Source: Propylenella binzhouense
GTDB lineage: Bacteria; Pseudomonadota; Alphaproteobacteria; Rhizobiales; Afifellaceae
NCBI RefSeq assembly: GCF_009866965.1
Contig: NZ_SPKJ01000026.1
Span: 1-45,111, forward strand
Direction of reading: 5' to 3'
DNA length: 45,111 nt
A program made the position numbers and the translations under genes. Positions 22,644 through 31,689 of the stretch are shown here, one piece after another. Under the pieces are notes generated by a model. That model was not told the origin of the DNA and ran no database searches. It was given only the letters and a program-made list of their open reading frames with translations. Positions within the stretch are counted from its first letter, which is position 1; the number at the start of each line of letters is the position of its first letter.

Positions 22644-24469
22644 TAGGCCGCGCTGGCCTTCGCCCGTTCGGCCCGCTTGCGCTCGTGCGGGTCGAGGATC
22701 GCCTTCCTGAGCCGGATCGACTTCGGCGTAACCTCGACGAGCTCGTCCTCTTCGATATAGGAGAGCGCGCGTTCCAGGCTGAGCCTCATCGGCGGGGTCA
22801 GGATCGTGTTCTCGTCCTTGCCGGCGGCGCGGATATTGGTGAGCTGCTTGCCCTTCAGCACGTTCACCTCGAGGTCGTTGCCGCGGCTGTGCTCGCCGAC
22901 GATCATGCCGGCATAGACCTTGGCGCCGGGCTCGATCATCATCGGCCCGCGATCCTGCAGGTTGAAGAGCGCATAGGCGACCGCCTCGCCCTGGCCATTC
23001 GAGAGGAGCACGCCGGTGCGCCGGCCGGCGATCTCGCCGCGATAGGGCTCGTAGGCGTGGAACACGCGGTTCAGCACCGCGGTGCCGCGCGTGTCGGAGA
23101 GAAGTTCCGGCTGGTAGCCGATGAGGCCGCGGGTCGGCACGTAGAAGACGAGCCGCGTGCGGCCGCCGCCGGACGGCCGCATCTCGATCATCTCGCCCTT
23201 GCGCGTCGCGAGCTTCTCGATCACCGCGCCGGTGTGCTCGTCGTCGACGTCGACGATCACCTCCTCGATCGGCTCGAGCCGCTCGCCCTCCGGACCGTAG
23301 CGGAAGACGACGCGCGGCTTGCCGATGGTGAGCTCGAAGCCCTCGCGGCGCATCGTCTCGATCAGGATGCCGAGCTGCAGCTCGCCCCGCCCGGCGACCT
23401 CGAAGGCGTCCTTGTCGTCGCCCTCCGTGATCCGGAGCGCGACGTTGCCCTCCGCCTCGCGGAGCAGCCGGTCGCGGATGACGCGGCTCTGGACCTTGTC
23501 GCCTTCGGTGCCGGCAAGCGGTCCGTCATTGATGCGGAACGTCATGGAGAGCGTCGGCGGGTCGATCGGATGCGCCGGGATCGGCTCCGTCACGGACGGG
23601 TCGCAGAGCGTGTGGGACACGGTCGAATCGGAAAGGCCGGCGAGCGCGACGATGTCGCCGGCTTCGCCGAGATCGATCGGCTGCCGTTCCAGCCCGCGGA
23701 AGGCGAGCACCTTGGAGACGCGGAAGCTCTCGACCAGCTCGCCGTCGCGGGTGAGGGCCTTCACGGTCTGGCCGGCCTTCACCGAGCCGGAGCGGATCCG
23801 GCCGGTCAGGATGCGGCCGAGGAAGGGATCGGCCTCGAGCGTCGTGGCGAGCATGCGGAAGGGCCCGGGCTCGGTCCGCGGCGCCGGCACGTGCCGGAGC
23901 ACCATGTCGAGGAGCGGGCCGACGGTCTCGCGCGGGTCGCCGGGATCCTCGGCCATCCAGCCCTGCTTGGCGGAGCCGTAGAGGACGGGGAAGTCGAGCT
24001 GCTCATCGCTCGCATCGAGCGCCGCGAAGAGGTCGAAGACGGCGTTCAGCACGAAGTCCGGCCGGGCGTCCGGCTTGTCCACCTTGTTGATGACCACGAT
24101 CGGCTTCAGCCCGATCGCGAGCGCCTTGGACAGCACGAACTTCGTCTGCGGCATCGGCCCTTCCGCCGCGTCGACGAGCAGGATCGCGCCGTCCACCATG
24201 TTGAGGATGCGCTCCACCTCGCCGCCGAAATCGGCGTGGCCGGGCGTATCGACGATGTTGATGCGCGCATCCTTCCAGTTGAGGGAGGTCACCTTGGCGA
24301 GGATGGTGATGCCGCGCTCCTTCTCGAGCGCGTTCGAATCCATCGCGCGCTCGGCCACCTGCTGGCCGGTGCGGAACGCGCCGGAGGCGCGCAGCAGCAC
24401 GTCGATAAGGGTCGTCTTGCCATGATCGACATGCGCGATGATGGCGACGTTGCGGAGTGTCGCTGTCAT
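22643..24469 (-). CDS. typA: Translational GTPase BipA/TypA
   Basis: 608 residues, the normal length. The GTPase domain begins [20 protein letters not shown] (G1), with [16 protein letters not shown] (G3) and [14 protein letters not shown] (G4). EF-G-like domains II, III and V follow, and the BipA-specific C-terminal domain has [21 protein letters not shown] and [32 protein letters not shown]. It binds ribosomes during 50S assembly and in cold or stress. The gap 24470-24601 upstream contains AT-richer bases (24505-24525) that probably hold its promoter but give no clean -35/-10 pair. Confidence 0.96.
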   Translation of the reverse strand: MTATLRNVAIIAHVDHGKTTLIDVLLRASGAFRTGQQVAERAMDSNALEKERGITILAKVTSLNWKDARINIVDTPGHADFGGEVERILNMVDGAILLVDAAEGPMPQTKFVLSKALAIGLKPIVVINKVDKPDARPDFVLNAVFDLFAALDASDEQLDFPVLYGSAKQGWMAEDPGDPRETVGPLLDMVLRHVPAPRTEPGPFRMLATTLEADPFLGRILTGRIRSGSVKAGQTVKALTRDGELVESFRVSKVLAFRGLERQPIDLGEAGDIVALAGLSDSTVSHTLCDPSVTEPIPAHPIDPPTLSMTFRINDGPLAGTEGDKVQSRVIRDRLLREAEGNVALRITEGDDKDAFEVAGRGELQLGILIETMRREGFELTIGKPRVVFRYGPEGERLEPIEEVIVDVDDEHTGAVIEKLATRKGEMIEMRPSGGGRTRLVFYVPTRGLIGYQPELLSDTRGTAVLNRVFHAYEPYRGEIAGRRTGVLLSNGQGEAVAYALFNLQDRGPMMIEPGAKVYAGMIVGEHSRGNDLEVNVLKGKQLTNIRAAGKDENTILTPPMRLSLERALSYIEEDELVEVTPKSIRLRKAILDPHERKRAERAKASAA

Positions 24470-24601
24470 GAATCTCTGCCGGGCCGGAATTCGCGGCCGC
24501 TATAGCCGATTATTGCATTGCAAGATAGGGAGGGGCGGGCCCGGCTGCCACCCGCCTTCGCATGACGCCGATGGTCCGCTCCCGTTCGGCCCGGCGGGCG
24601 C

Positions 24602-25723
24602 CTATTGCGGCAGGAGCGGTCCGGTCGGACGCCGGGGCGGCCTTCTCAATCCGCCCGCCGCCTGGATCATCATCAGCTCGCCGATATTCTCCGGCGTCAG
24701 GTAGCCGACGAGCCGCCCGTCCGGCTCGATGACGGCCACCGCCGGCGCGCCGCCGCCCTGGAGATGCCGCAGGGCCGCCTCGAGCCGGGCATGCGGGTCG
24801 ACCGACGGCACCTGCACGATCGCCTCGAGCGCGGGCGTCGCCGGCCCGGTCTTGTTGAGGGCATGGATCATGGCGGTGCGGGTCAGGATGCCCCGCAGCC
24901 TGCCGCCCCCGTCGACGACCGGGAACTCGTGCTGCGTGGTGTGGAGGAGCTGCTCCGCGGCCTCGCCGATCGTCGATCCCGGGCCGAGCGGGACGAACTG
25001 CGTGATCATCGCGTCGGCGACGCCGAGGCTGCGCGAGACGTCGACGAGGCTTGTCGACTGCGCCTCCGCCGTTGCGGCGAGATAGACGAAGATCGCCACG
25101 AAGATCAGCAGCGGGTTGCCGCCGACAAGGCCGAGAAAGCCGAACACGAAGGCGAGCGCCTGTCCGATTCGCGCCGCTATCTCGGTCGCCTGGGTGCGCG
25201 GATAGCGCAAAGCGAGCAGGGCGCGGAGCACCCGGCCTCCATCCATGGGGAAGGCCGGGATGAGGTTGAAGAGCGCCAGGAAGATGTTGACGGAGGCGAG
25301 CCGGACGGCGAAGCCGATCGCCGGGCTGTCGATCTGTTCCATCGCCGTCATGTCGACCCGCGCGCCGAGAATCAGGATCAGCACCATTGCGATCACGAGG
25401 TTCACGGCCGGACCGGCAAGGGCGACCAGGATCTCCTGGCCGGGCCGTTCCGGCATGCGCTGCAGCCGCGCGACGCCGCCGATCGGCAGGAGCGTGATGT
25501 CGGGCGTCATGATCCCGTAGCGGCGCGCGGTCAGCACGTGGCCGAATTCGTGCGCCACCACGCAGGCGAAGAGCGCCAGGATGAAGAGCACGCCCTGCAC
25601 CGCCGCCTCGGTGCCGCCCTGCTGGTAATAGGCGATCCCGATCCAGGCGAGGAGCAGCAGGAAGGTGACGTGGATGCGGATCTCGCTTCCGAAGATCCGC
25701 GCGATCGGGAATGACCAGCTCAT
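24602..25723 (-). CDS. Site-2-protease-family (M50) metalloprotease with CBS domains
   Basis: 373 residues. Membrane segments begin at about residue 16. The zinc site HEFGH is at 58-62, and the second motif NLIPAFPMDGGRVL supplies D161. Further helices run to about 220, then a pair of CBS domains (about 235-360, with DAMITQFVPLGPGSTIGEAAEQL and HEFPVVDGGGRLRGIL). M50B proteins of this build (like MJ0392/SpoIVFB relatives) cut proteins within the membrane, and the CBS pair may sense adenine nucleotides. The ATG at 25723 has only a GAGATGAG upstream. Substrate unknown. Confidence 0.88.
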   Translation of the reverse strand: MSWSFPIARIFGSEIRIHVTFLLLLAWIGIAYYQQGGTEAAVQGVLFILALFACVVAHEFGHVLTARRYGIMTPDITLLPIGGVARLQRMPERPGQEILVALAGPAVNLVIAMVLILILGARVDMTAMEQIDSPAIGFAVRLASVNIFLALFNLIPAFPMDGGRVLRALLALRYPRTQATEIAARIGQALAFVFGFLGLVGGNPLLIFVAIFVYLAATAEAQSTSLVDVSRSLGVADAMITQFVPLGPGSTIGEAAEQLLHTTQHEFPVVDGGGRLRGILTRTAMIHALNKTGPATPALEAIVQVPSVDPHARLEAALRHLQGGGAPAVAVIEPDGRLVGYLTPENIGELMMIQAAGGLRRPPRRPTGPLLPQ

Positions 25724-25842
25724 GGCGAACTCATCTCGAAGCGCGACGCGACGGCGGGCACGCGGCCCGCAGCGGGGAGGATGAGGCCCCGGCTCGCGCC
25801 GATGCCCTTCGTCGACGCCAGTCTGGACGAGCGGCGCGGCTG

Positions 25843-27267
25843 TTACCAGCCCGGCCGGAAGGTGACGTCCCGAAACTCCTGGCAGGTGCCCCCGACCGGC
25901 GCCAGCCTGAATCCGTCCTCGGTCTTCTGGATGTCGCAGGTCATCGGGAATGTCGCCGAACCGGTGGCGCCTGAGGCGTCGAACAGGTTCAGGTGGCCGC
26001 CGTCGAAGGCATATCTTCCTTCCACGGTGCGATTGCCGCTGCTGTCCGTCATGCGGAACGTGCCGCCCGTCTGGAACAGGACGCGCGCCGGGCCGGCGCT
26101 GTAGGGGCCCGGCTGGATCGGCTGGTCGGCCGCCGCCGGGCCGCGCCCCTGGGCGGCCTGGATCCGGCGCTCCAGTTCGGCGAGCTCGTCGCTGCGCTGA
26201 GCGAGCGTGCCGGCGATGCCGGTGAGCTGCGCCTGGACGGTGTCCCGCTGCTTGGTCGCCTCCGCGACGTCGGCGGTCAGCTGCTCCCGCTGCTGCGCGA
26301 GCTCGCCCACCGCCTGCTTCAGCTCGGTCTGGCGCTGCGCGAGCTGGTCGACGTTTCGGCGGAGCGTCTCCGCCTCGCTGCGCGCTGCGGCCTCGGCCTT
26401 CCTGGCCTCCTCCAGCTTCCGTTCCGCCTCGGTGACCTGCTTCGAAAGCGCCGCCGCCTGCTCGGAGAGCCGACCGACCGATTGCCGCGTCTCGTTCTCC
26501 CGCTGCTGGAGCGACCGGTACTGATCCTCCGCCTTCGCCACCTCCGACTGCATCTGCTGCCGGCGCGCCGTCATGTCGTTGATGCTCTTCTCGATCTCGG
26601 CCCGCTGCCGGGTGAGGGAGGCGAGCGCCTCGCGCGTCTGGTCGGCATTGGCTTGGGCGGCCGCCTCCGCCTCCCGCGCCTGCTGCGCGCGCTGCTCCGC
26701 CTCCGCGACCTGCCGGGAGAGGCCCGAGGCCTCGTCGGACAGCTTGGAGACGCTCTCGCGCGTCTCCGCCTCCTGCCTGCGCGCGGCCTCGAGCCGCTCG
26801 CCCACCGCGGCGAGCTCGGCGGTGCGGGCCGCGAGGCTGTCCTGGATCGCCTTCGTCTCGTTCTGGGCCGCGGTGAGCTGCTGGCCCGCCGTCTCCGCCT
26901 GCTTCTGGAGGTCTTGGACCTGGGCGGTGCGCTGTTCCAGCTCCTGCTGGGCGCTCTGGAGCCGGGGCTGCAGGGTGCCGAGCTCCGCCTGGAGGGCGTC
27001 CCGCTGCTGCGTCAGCCGGCCGATCTGGTCCTGTGCCGAAGCGATCCGCGTCTGGATCTGCTGGAGGTCGCCGGAAGCCTGCGTCTGGCTCCGGAGCTGG
27101 GCGGCGCTCTGGTCGCGCGCGGTCTCGGCCGCGCTCAGCCGGTCCCGCAGCTCTCCCTCGGAAGATGCGTTTGCGACGAAGAGATAGATGACGAGGAGCC
27201 ATCCGATCACCGCCAGCGCGGCCAGCGCCATAGGTACCGGCCGCCGCATCTCAGCCTTCACGTCCAT
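25843..27267 (-). CDS. Inner-membrane-anchored long coiled-coil protein
   Basis: 474 residues. One N-terminal membrane helix (about 12-31) follows a short basic cytoplasmic tail. Then comes an almost unbroken coiled coil of about 350 residues (about 35-390), rich in Gln, Ala, Glu and Arg with heptad-like leucines; several blocks are near repeats (for example QRAEIEKSIND… and QRQTELKQAVGEL). A C-terminal domain of about 80 residues has Gly/Phe/Thr-rich beta-like sequence with two cysteines. The topology puts the rod and C-terminal domain in the periplasm. No family recognised. ATG 27267 is preferred because the membrane helix begins soon after and GAGGATGAG precedes it. Confidence 0.7.
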   Translation of the reverse strand: MDVKAEMRRPVPMALAALAVIGWLLVIYLFVANASSEGELRDRLSAAETARDQSAAQLRSQTQASGDLQQIQTRIASAQDQIGRLTQQRDALQAELGTLQPRLQSAQQELEQRTAQVQDLQKQAETAGQQLTAAQNETKAIQDSLAARTAELAAVGERLEAARRQEAETRESVSKLSDEASGLSRQVAEAEQRAQQAREAEAAAQANADQTREALASLTRQRAEIEKSINDMTARRQQMQSEVAKAEDQYRSLQQRENETRQSVGRLSEQAAALSKQVTEAERKLEEARKAEAAARSEAETLRRNVDQLAQRQTELKQAVGELAQQREQLTADVAEATKQRDTVQAQLTGIAGTLAQRSDELAELERRIQAAQGRGPAAADQPIQPGPYSAGPARVLFQTGGTFRMTDSSGNRTVEGRYAFDGGHLNLFDASGATGSATFPMTCDIQKTEDGFRLAPVGGTCQEFRDVTFRPGW

Positions 27268-27440
27268 CTCATCCTCGCCGTTCGATCGCGCCTGCTTTGT
27301 AGCCTGCAAACGAAATCCGGGACGCCGCGTTCCGAGAGCCCGGACAGGGACGGCGCGCGGTCGCAGGGATGTACGCCGATGTCCGGTCCGTCCCGGTCCG
27401 AGAGCAGGGAAGGGCTGCACCGGACGCATGGCTCGGCCGC

Positions 27441-27470
27441 TTGATACGTCCTTCGCATAGGCATTAATAA
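27441..27470 (+). promoter_or_regulatory. Candidate sigma-70 promoter of the marR-MFS operon
   Basis: TTGATA (27441-27446), then 17 bases, then TTAATA (27464-27469), or 18 bases to TAATAA. It lies in a locally AT-rich spot 25 bp before the marR ATG and is the best -35/-10 pair in this divergent region. MarR proteins usually bind across their own promoter, so an operator is expected here, but no clean palindrome is visible. Confidence 0.4.
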
Positions 27471-27494
27471 GGGGAACATACTATCAGGTGACCA

Positions 27495-27950
27495 ATGGAT
27501 CACGATCAGGTGAGCGACAGCGTGTCGAACCTGGTGGTCGACCTTGCGCGGCTGTTCCGGCAGCGGATGGACGAGGCCTTCGCGGCAGAGGGGCTCGACC
27601 TGACGCCCGGCGAAGGGCGCACATTGCTTCGGATCGCGCGCAACGAGCCGATACGCCAGAACGTGTTGGCGGAGCGCCTCGGGATCGAGCCGATGACGGT
27701 GTCGGGCTTTGTCGACCGGCTCGAGCGGCGCGGCCTTGTCGCGCGCGAGACCGACCCGGCCGACCGCCGCGCAAAGCTCGTACGCAGCCTCCCCGCCGCC
27801 GCCCCGCTCGTTGCGCATCTCGACGCCGTTGTGGCCGGGCTCCGCGAGCGGGCCCTCAGCGGCTTCTCGCGGGCCGAGGGCGAGGCCGTCCGCCGCGCCC
27901 TCGTCCGGATGCGGGCCAATCTCGCCACGGAGGCGCTGGCGCCGGCATGA
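27495..27950 (+). CDS. MarR-family transcriptional regulator
   Basis: 151 residues with a MarR winged helix: PGEGRTLLRIARNEPIRQNVLAERLGIEPMTVSGFVDRLERRGLVARETDPADRRAKL. This holds the helix-turn-helix and the wing with the conserved DxRxK/R (DPADRRAK). It should repress its own operon and respond to a small aromatic or drug-like ligand. It overlaps the downstream MFS exporter by 4 bp (ATGA), the usual arrangement of a MarR regulator with the efflux pump it controls. Confidence 0.9.
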   Translation: MDHDQVSDSVSNLVVDLARLFRQRMDEAFAAEGLDLTPGEGRTLLRIARNEPIRQNVLAERLGIEPMTVSGFVDRLERRGLVARETDPADRRAKLVRSLPAAAPLVAHLDAVVAGLRERALSGFSRAEGEAVRRALVRMRANLATEALAPA

Positions 27951-29179
27951 GCGTTCAGAACCCCGTGATGAGCGAACGTATGGTCGCGCTCGTCGGCGCG
28001 CTCCTGGTCGGCCTCGGACCGGTGTCGATGGCCCTCTACACGCCGGCCATGCCGACCCTCGTGGAAGCGTTCGGAACGACGATCTCCGCCGTCAAGCTGA
28101 CGCTCACCGTCTATTTCGCCGGCTTCACCGCGGCCCAGCTCGTCTGCGGTCCGCTTTCCGACGGCTTCGGCCGGCGGCCCGTGGTGATCGGCTTCTCCGC
28201 GCTCTATCTCGCCGCGAGCGCGATGGCCGCACTCGCGCCCGGCATCGAACTGCTGATGGTGGCGAGGCTGCTGCAGGGTGTCGGCGCGGCCGCCGGCATC
28301 GCGATCTCGCGGGCGATCGTGCGCGACCTCTTCACGGGGCAGGATTCGGCGCGGGTCATGAACCTGATCGGGATCGTCCTCTCGGTGGCGCCCTCGCTCT
28401 CGCCGACGATCGGCGGCATCACGCTCGAGCTGTTCGGCTGGCACGCGATCTTCCTCCTGATGGTGGTCTACGGCTTCGCCATCCTGCTGATCTTCCTGAC
28501 GGTCGTCCCGGAGACGCTGGCGCCGCATGATTCCGCGGCGATCCGCTTCGGCCCGCTCTTCGGAAGCTACGGCACGCTCATCAGGGACGTGCGCTTCCTG
28601 AGGCCGAGCATCATTCTCGGCTGCACCAACGGGGCGCTCTATACGCTCGCCACCATCCTGCCCTTCATCCTCATCGACGTGGTCGGCCTGACGCCGGCCG
28701 TCTTCGGCGTGGGCATGCTCTTCCAGTCGTTCTCGTTCACCATCGGAGCGCTCATCGTGAGGCGTCTTCTCGCGAAGGTCGGCGCACGGAAGCTCGTTCC
28801 GGTCGGGCTCACGCTGGTCGGGCTCGGGGGCCTCCTGATGGCGGTGCTCACGCGCGTCGTGGAGCCGTCCTTCCTCGTGGTGATGGGGCCGGTCGGGCTC
28901 TACGCCTTCGGAATTTCCTTCACGATGCCGGTGCTGATGACCGATTCGCTGGCGCCGTTCGGACGGATAGCGGGCGCGGCTTCGGCGCTCACCGGCTTCT
29001 TCCAGATGGGTATCGGCCTGCTCGGTTCGGCCGTCGTGGCGCTGGTGGGCAATCCCGTGGCCGCGCTCGGCACCGTCATTCCGACGATGGCGGTGATCGC
29101 CATCGCGACGCAGATCGTGCTCGGACGGCGGGTGGCGGCGCTGGCGGGCCGCGCCGGGAGCGACGAGCCGGCCGAATAG
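27947..29179 (+). CDS. Bcr/CflA-type MFS drug exporter
   Basis: 410 residues with 12 predicted membrane helices. The loop-2 motif GPLSDGFGRRPVVIG is the MFS signature, and MALYTPAMPTLVEAFGTT… with LLQGVGAAAGIAISRAIVRD is typical of the Bcr/CflA drug:H+ antiporter branch (DHA1). It starts in the stop of marR, so it is very likely the target of that repressor. Export substrates cannot be read from the sequence. Confidence 0.88.
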   Translation: MSVQNPVMSERMVALVGALLVGLGPVSMALYTPAMPTLVEAFGTTISAVKLTLTVYFAGFTAAQLVCGPLSDGFGRRPVVIGFSALYLAASAMAALAPGIELLMVARLLQGVGAAAGIAISRAIVRDLFTGQDSARVMNLIGIVLSVAPSLSPTIGGITLELFGWHAIFLLMVVYGFAILLIFLTVVPETLAPHDSAAIRFGPLFGSYGTLIRDVRFLRPSIILGCTNGALYTLATILPFILIDVVGLTPAVFGVGMLFQSFSFTIGALIVRRLLAKVGARKLVPVGLTLVGLGGLLMAVLTRVVEPSFLVVMGPVGLYAFGISFTMPVLMTDSLAPFGRIAGAASALTGFFQMGIGLLGSAVVALVGNPVAALGTVIPTMAVIAIATQIVLGRRVAALAGRAGSDEPAE

Positions 29180-29203
29180 GACCAGCCGTCCGAAGGCGGA
29201 GGC

Positions 29204-29659
29204 TCAGGCGGGCGATTGCCTGGACGCGGCGGCGGGCTCCCGCATCGCTTTCCAGATGCCGTTGCCGGTCGCGATGATGCGGGATCCCGCGACAAGCGTG
29301 CCGCGTACGAAGACGAGCGAGTTGGTCTTGCGGACGACCTCTCCGCGTGCCTCGACGAATTCGCCGATCTCCGCGGCCGAAACGAAATGCACGTCGAGCT
29401 GGACCGTGACCTGCGACTGGTTGCCGGTCACGGCGCGGGAGGCCATTCCCATCGCGCGGTCGGCGAGCGTCATCAGCATCCCGCCCTGCACCACGCCGCG
29501 CTTGTTGTGATGGCGCGGCTCGGCCAGAAGCCCGAACCGGATCCCGTCCGCGTCCGCGATCCGCCACATCGGGCCGATCAGCGCGAGGAAGCCCTCGTCC
29601 GGCATCTGTTCCCAGCCCATCGCGCGCAGGTCGTCGGGTGTCACGGACCTCTGCCGCAT
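29204..29659 (-). CDS. PaaI-family hotdog thioesterase
   Basis: 151 residues. The hotdog core HNKRGVVQGGMLMTLADRAMG has the HNxxGxxHGGxxxxLxD pattern of PaaI-type thioesterases, with Gln in place of the second His. VTVQLDVHFVSAAEIGEFVEARGEVV is the expected second strand set. It should cleave a CoA thioester. ATG 29659 is chosen because GGAGAGGGA lies just upstream. It is divergent from the cobalamin operon. Confidence 0.85.
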   Translation of the reverse strand: MRQRSVTPDDLRAMGWEQMPDEGFLALIGPMWRIADADGIRFGLLAEPRHHNKRGVVQGGMLMTLADRAMGMASRAVTGNQSQVTVQLDVHFVSAAEIGEFVEARGEVVRKTNSLVFVRGTLVAGSRIIATGNGIWKAMREPAAASRQSPA

Positions 29660-29767
29660 GCGATCCCTCTCCGGATGTCGCACCCTGGAGCGGGCGCAGC
29701 ACCGATTAGCCGCGCAAACGGGCGGCCCGCAACAGCGGAGCGAACGCGGACGCCTCGTCCGTCGCGA

Positions 29768-29796
29768 TTGACCCTGGCGGGTGCCCGGCGTATCCC
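29768..29796 (+). promoter_or_regulatory. Candidate promoter of the cobalamin operon
   Basis: TTGACC (29768-29773), 17 bases, TATCCC (29791-29796). This would start transcription near 29803 and give a leader of about 133 nt before cbiX. The -35 is good and the -10 is weak. The whole gap 29660-29935 has no gene. It also contains a GGACG-CCT-CGTCC hairpin (29748-29760) upstream of this promoter. Confidence 0.4.
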
Positions 29797-29903
29797 CCGT
29801 CCGGATGGTCGTCCCTCGAGGGGCTGGAACGATCCCGCTGAGACCGACCCAAACCGGGGGTCGAACCGGGGCCGTCTTGGAAAGCCGCGGCAGTCCCGCC
29901 GCC

Positions 29904-29935
29904 GGCGAGCCTCGCGTGCGGACAGGAGGCTCGCC
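29904..29935 (+). promoter_or_regulatory. Hairpin sequestering the cbiX ribosome-binding site
   Basis: GGCGAGCCTC (29904-29913) and GAGGCTCGCC (29926-29935) form a perfect 10-bp stem around a 12-base loop, ending directly before the ATG at 29936. The Shine-Dalgarno AGGAGG (29924-29929) lies at the loop/stem edge and mostly inside the 3' arm, so the folded RNA should block translation. Cobalamin riboswitches often act through just such an RBS-masking hairpin, but no full B12-riboswitch core (the conserved B12 box with its usual partner helices) could be recognised upstream. Confidence 0.6.
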
Positions 29936-31051
29936 ATGACGATCGCACACGAGGTGCAGCCCGGCAGCGACGTCCGCTCCGGCTCGGCCGAGCGGATCGG
30001 CGTGATGGTCTGCGGCCACGGCAGCCGCGATGCCAAGGCCGTCGCCGAGTTCGCCGCCCTCGCGACCCTCCTTGAGGACCGCTTCCCGGACTGGCCGGTC
30101 GATTACGGCTATCTCGAGTTCGCGCGCCCGGTCATCCGCGACGGGCTCGACCGGCTCGCCGCCGCGGGTGTGACCCGCATCCTCGCCGTTCCCGGGATGC
30201 TCTTCGCGGCCGGCCACGCCAAGAACGACATTCCCTCCGTGCTCAACACCTATGCGGCGGGACGGCCCGGCCTCTCCGTCGAGTACGGACGCGAGCTCGG
30301 CATCGACCCGAAGATGCTGCAGGCGGCCGCCGACCGCATCCGGGAGACGCTCGCCGCCGCGCCCGATCTGCCGGCCCACGAGACCCTGCTCGTCGTGGTC
30401 GGCCGCGGCGCGTCCGATCCGGACGCCAACTCGAACGTGGCGAAGGTCACGCGCATGCTCTGGGAAGGCTTCGGCTTCGGCTGGGCGGAAACGGCCTATT
30501 CCGGCGTCACCTTCCCGCTCGTCGCGCCGGCGCTGGAGAAGGCCGCCCGGCTCGGCTTCCGCAGGATCGTGGTCTTTCCGTATTTCCTCTTCACGGGGAT
30601 CCTGGTCGACCGGATCTACGCCGCGGCGGACGAGGCGGCCGCGCGCCATCCGGGGATCGAATTCCTGAAGGCGCCCTATCTCGCCGGCCATCCGCTCGTC
30701 ATCGACACCTTCGTCGAGCGCGTCCGCGAAATCCTGACGGGCGACAACCGGATGAATTGCGGGCTCTGCAAGTACCGCACCCAGGTGCTCGGCTTCGAGG
30801 CGGAGGTCGGGCTGCCGCAGGAGAGCCATCACCACCATGTCGAGGGGATCGGCACGGGGCAGGGCGCCCCCCGGCACGGGCATGCGCACGATCACGCGCC
30901 GGGGCACCGGCACGACCACGATCACGACCATCACCATCACCATGACGATGGTCACGATCACCTTCATGCGGGGGCGGGCGGTCACGGCCACCATCATCCC
31001 TATCCCCATGCCGACCATCCGCTCGGACCGCGCACGCTGAAGCGGGGCTGA
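29936..31051 (+). CDS. cbiX: Sirohydrochlorin cobaltochelatase CbiX with His-rich tail
   Basis: 371 residues. Two chelatase-like halves: the N-terminal GVMVCGHGSRD with metal-binding His28, and the second half with VVGRGASDPDANSNVAKV. A CxxC motif MNCGLCKYRTQ (around 278) resembles the iron-sulfur segment of long CbiX proteins. The last 70 residues are extremely His/Asp-rich and could bind or store cobalt. The enzyme inserts Co2+ into sirohydrochlorin early in the pathway, the signature of early-cobalt-insertion B12 synthesis. First gene of a compact operon; its start is behind an RBS-masking hairpin. Confidence 0.92.
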   Translation: MTIAHEVQPGSDVRSGSAERIGVMVCGHGSRDAKAVAEFAALATLLEDRFPDWPVDYGYLEFARPVIRDGLDRLAAAGVTRILAVPGMLFAAGHAKNDIPSVLNTYAAGRPGLSVEYGRELGIDPKMLQAAADRIRETLAAAPDLPAHETLLVVVGRGASDPDANSNVAKVTRMLWEGFGFGWAETAYSGVTFPLVAPALEKAARLGFRRIVVFPYFLFTGILVDRIYAAADEAAARHPGIEFLKAPYLAGHPLVIDTFVERVREILTGDNRMNCGLCKYRTQVLGFEAEVGLPQESHHHHVEGIGTGQGAPRHGHAHDHAPGHRHDHDHDHHHHHDDGHDHLHAGAGGHGHHHPYPHADHPLGPRTLKRG

Positions 31052-31059
31052 GGCGGATC

Positions 31060-31689
31060 GTGTCCCCTTACGACTATCTTTGCGATCCGGCGGCGATCGG
31101 CCGCCGCTCCTTCGAGATCATCCGGACGGAGTGCGATTTCTCCCGTCTTACGCCGGTCCTGGCGAGCGTCGCGGAGCGCGTCGTCCACGCCTCGGGCATG
31201 CCGGACGTCGTCTCCGATCTCCGCTTCTCTCCGGGAGCGGCGGAAGCCGGCCGGGAAGCGCTTCTCTCCGGCGCCGCGATCGTCGCGGACGTGCGCATGG
31301 TCGCCGCCGGCGTGACCCGGAGCCTGCTGCCGGCCGGGAACGAGGTGCTTGTCGCGCTCGATGCCTGCCCCCCGGGCGAGGCTCTTTCGGGCACGCGCTC
31401 GGCCGCCGGAATGGAGCGGCTTTCCGGGCGGATCGGCGGCGCCGTAATCGCCATCGGAAATGCCCCGACCGCGCTATTCCGCCTCCTCGAAATGGTCGCG
31501 GCGGGCGCGCCGAAGCCCGCGCTCGTGCTCGGCTTTCCCGTCGGCTTCGTCGGCGCGGCGGAATCGAAGGAAGCCCTCGTCGCGAACGGCCTCGGCATTC
31601 CCTATGTGGCGCTCTCGGGCCGCCGCGGCGGCAGCGCCATGGCCGCCGCCGCCGTCAACGCGCTCGCGCTCGGCCGGAACGCGCCGTGA
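31060..31689 (+). CDS. cobH: Precorrin-8X methylmutase CobH/CbiC
   Basis: 209 residues. It moves the methyl group from C11 to C12, giving hydrogenobyrinate or its cobalt form. Visible family blocks are YDYLCDPAAIGRRSFEIIRTE at the start, the catalytic-histidine-containing VHASGMPDVVSDLRFSPGA, DVRMVAAGV, APTALFRLLEMV and GFPVGFVGAAESKEAL. It starts with GTG 8 bp after cbiX, and its stop overlaps the cobL GTG (GTGA). Confidence 0.95.
   Translation: MSPYDYLCDPAAIGRRSFEIIRTECDFSRLTPVLASVAERVVHASGMPDVVSDLRFSPGAAEAGREALLSGAAIVADVRMVAAGVTRSLLPAGNEVLVALDACPPGEALSGTRSAAGMERLSGRIGGAVIAIGNAPTALFRLLEMVAAGAPKPALVLGFPVGFVGAAESKEALVANGLGIPYVALSGRRGGSAMAAAAVNALALGRNAP

Noticed and set aside
22685-24505. Long plus-strand frame antisense to typA, and the similar one at 38980-41490 antisense to pnp/rpsO
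   Set aside because: Both are antisense shadows of highly conserved genes with strong GC3 bias; the compositions are not protein-like.
29837-29867. TPP-riboswitch-like words (GCTGAGA … GAACC) in the cbiX leader
   Set aside because: Only these two short words fit; the remaining TPP core and its pairing are absent, and the downstream genes make cobalamin, not thiamine.
29850-29870. tRNA T-arm-like GGTTCGACC on the minus strand
   Set aside because: The flanking bases do not pair as a T-stem and no acceptor, D or anticodon arm is present.
29920-29935. B12-box-like segment next to the cbiX start
   Set aside because: It matches only about 11 of 16 positions and is explained by the SD and its hairpin arm.
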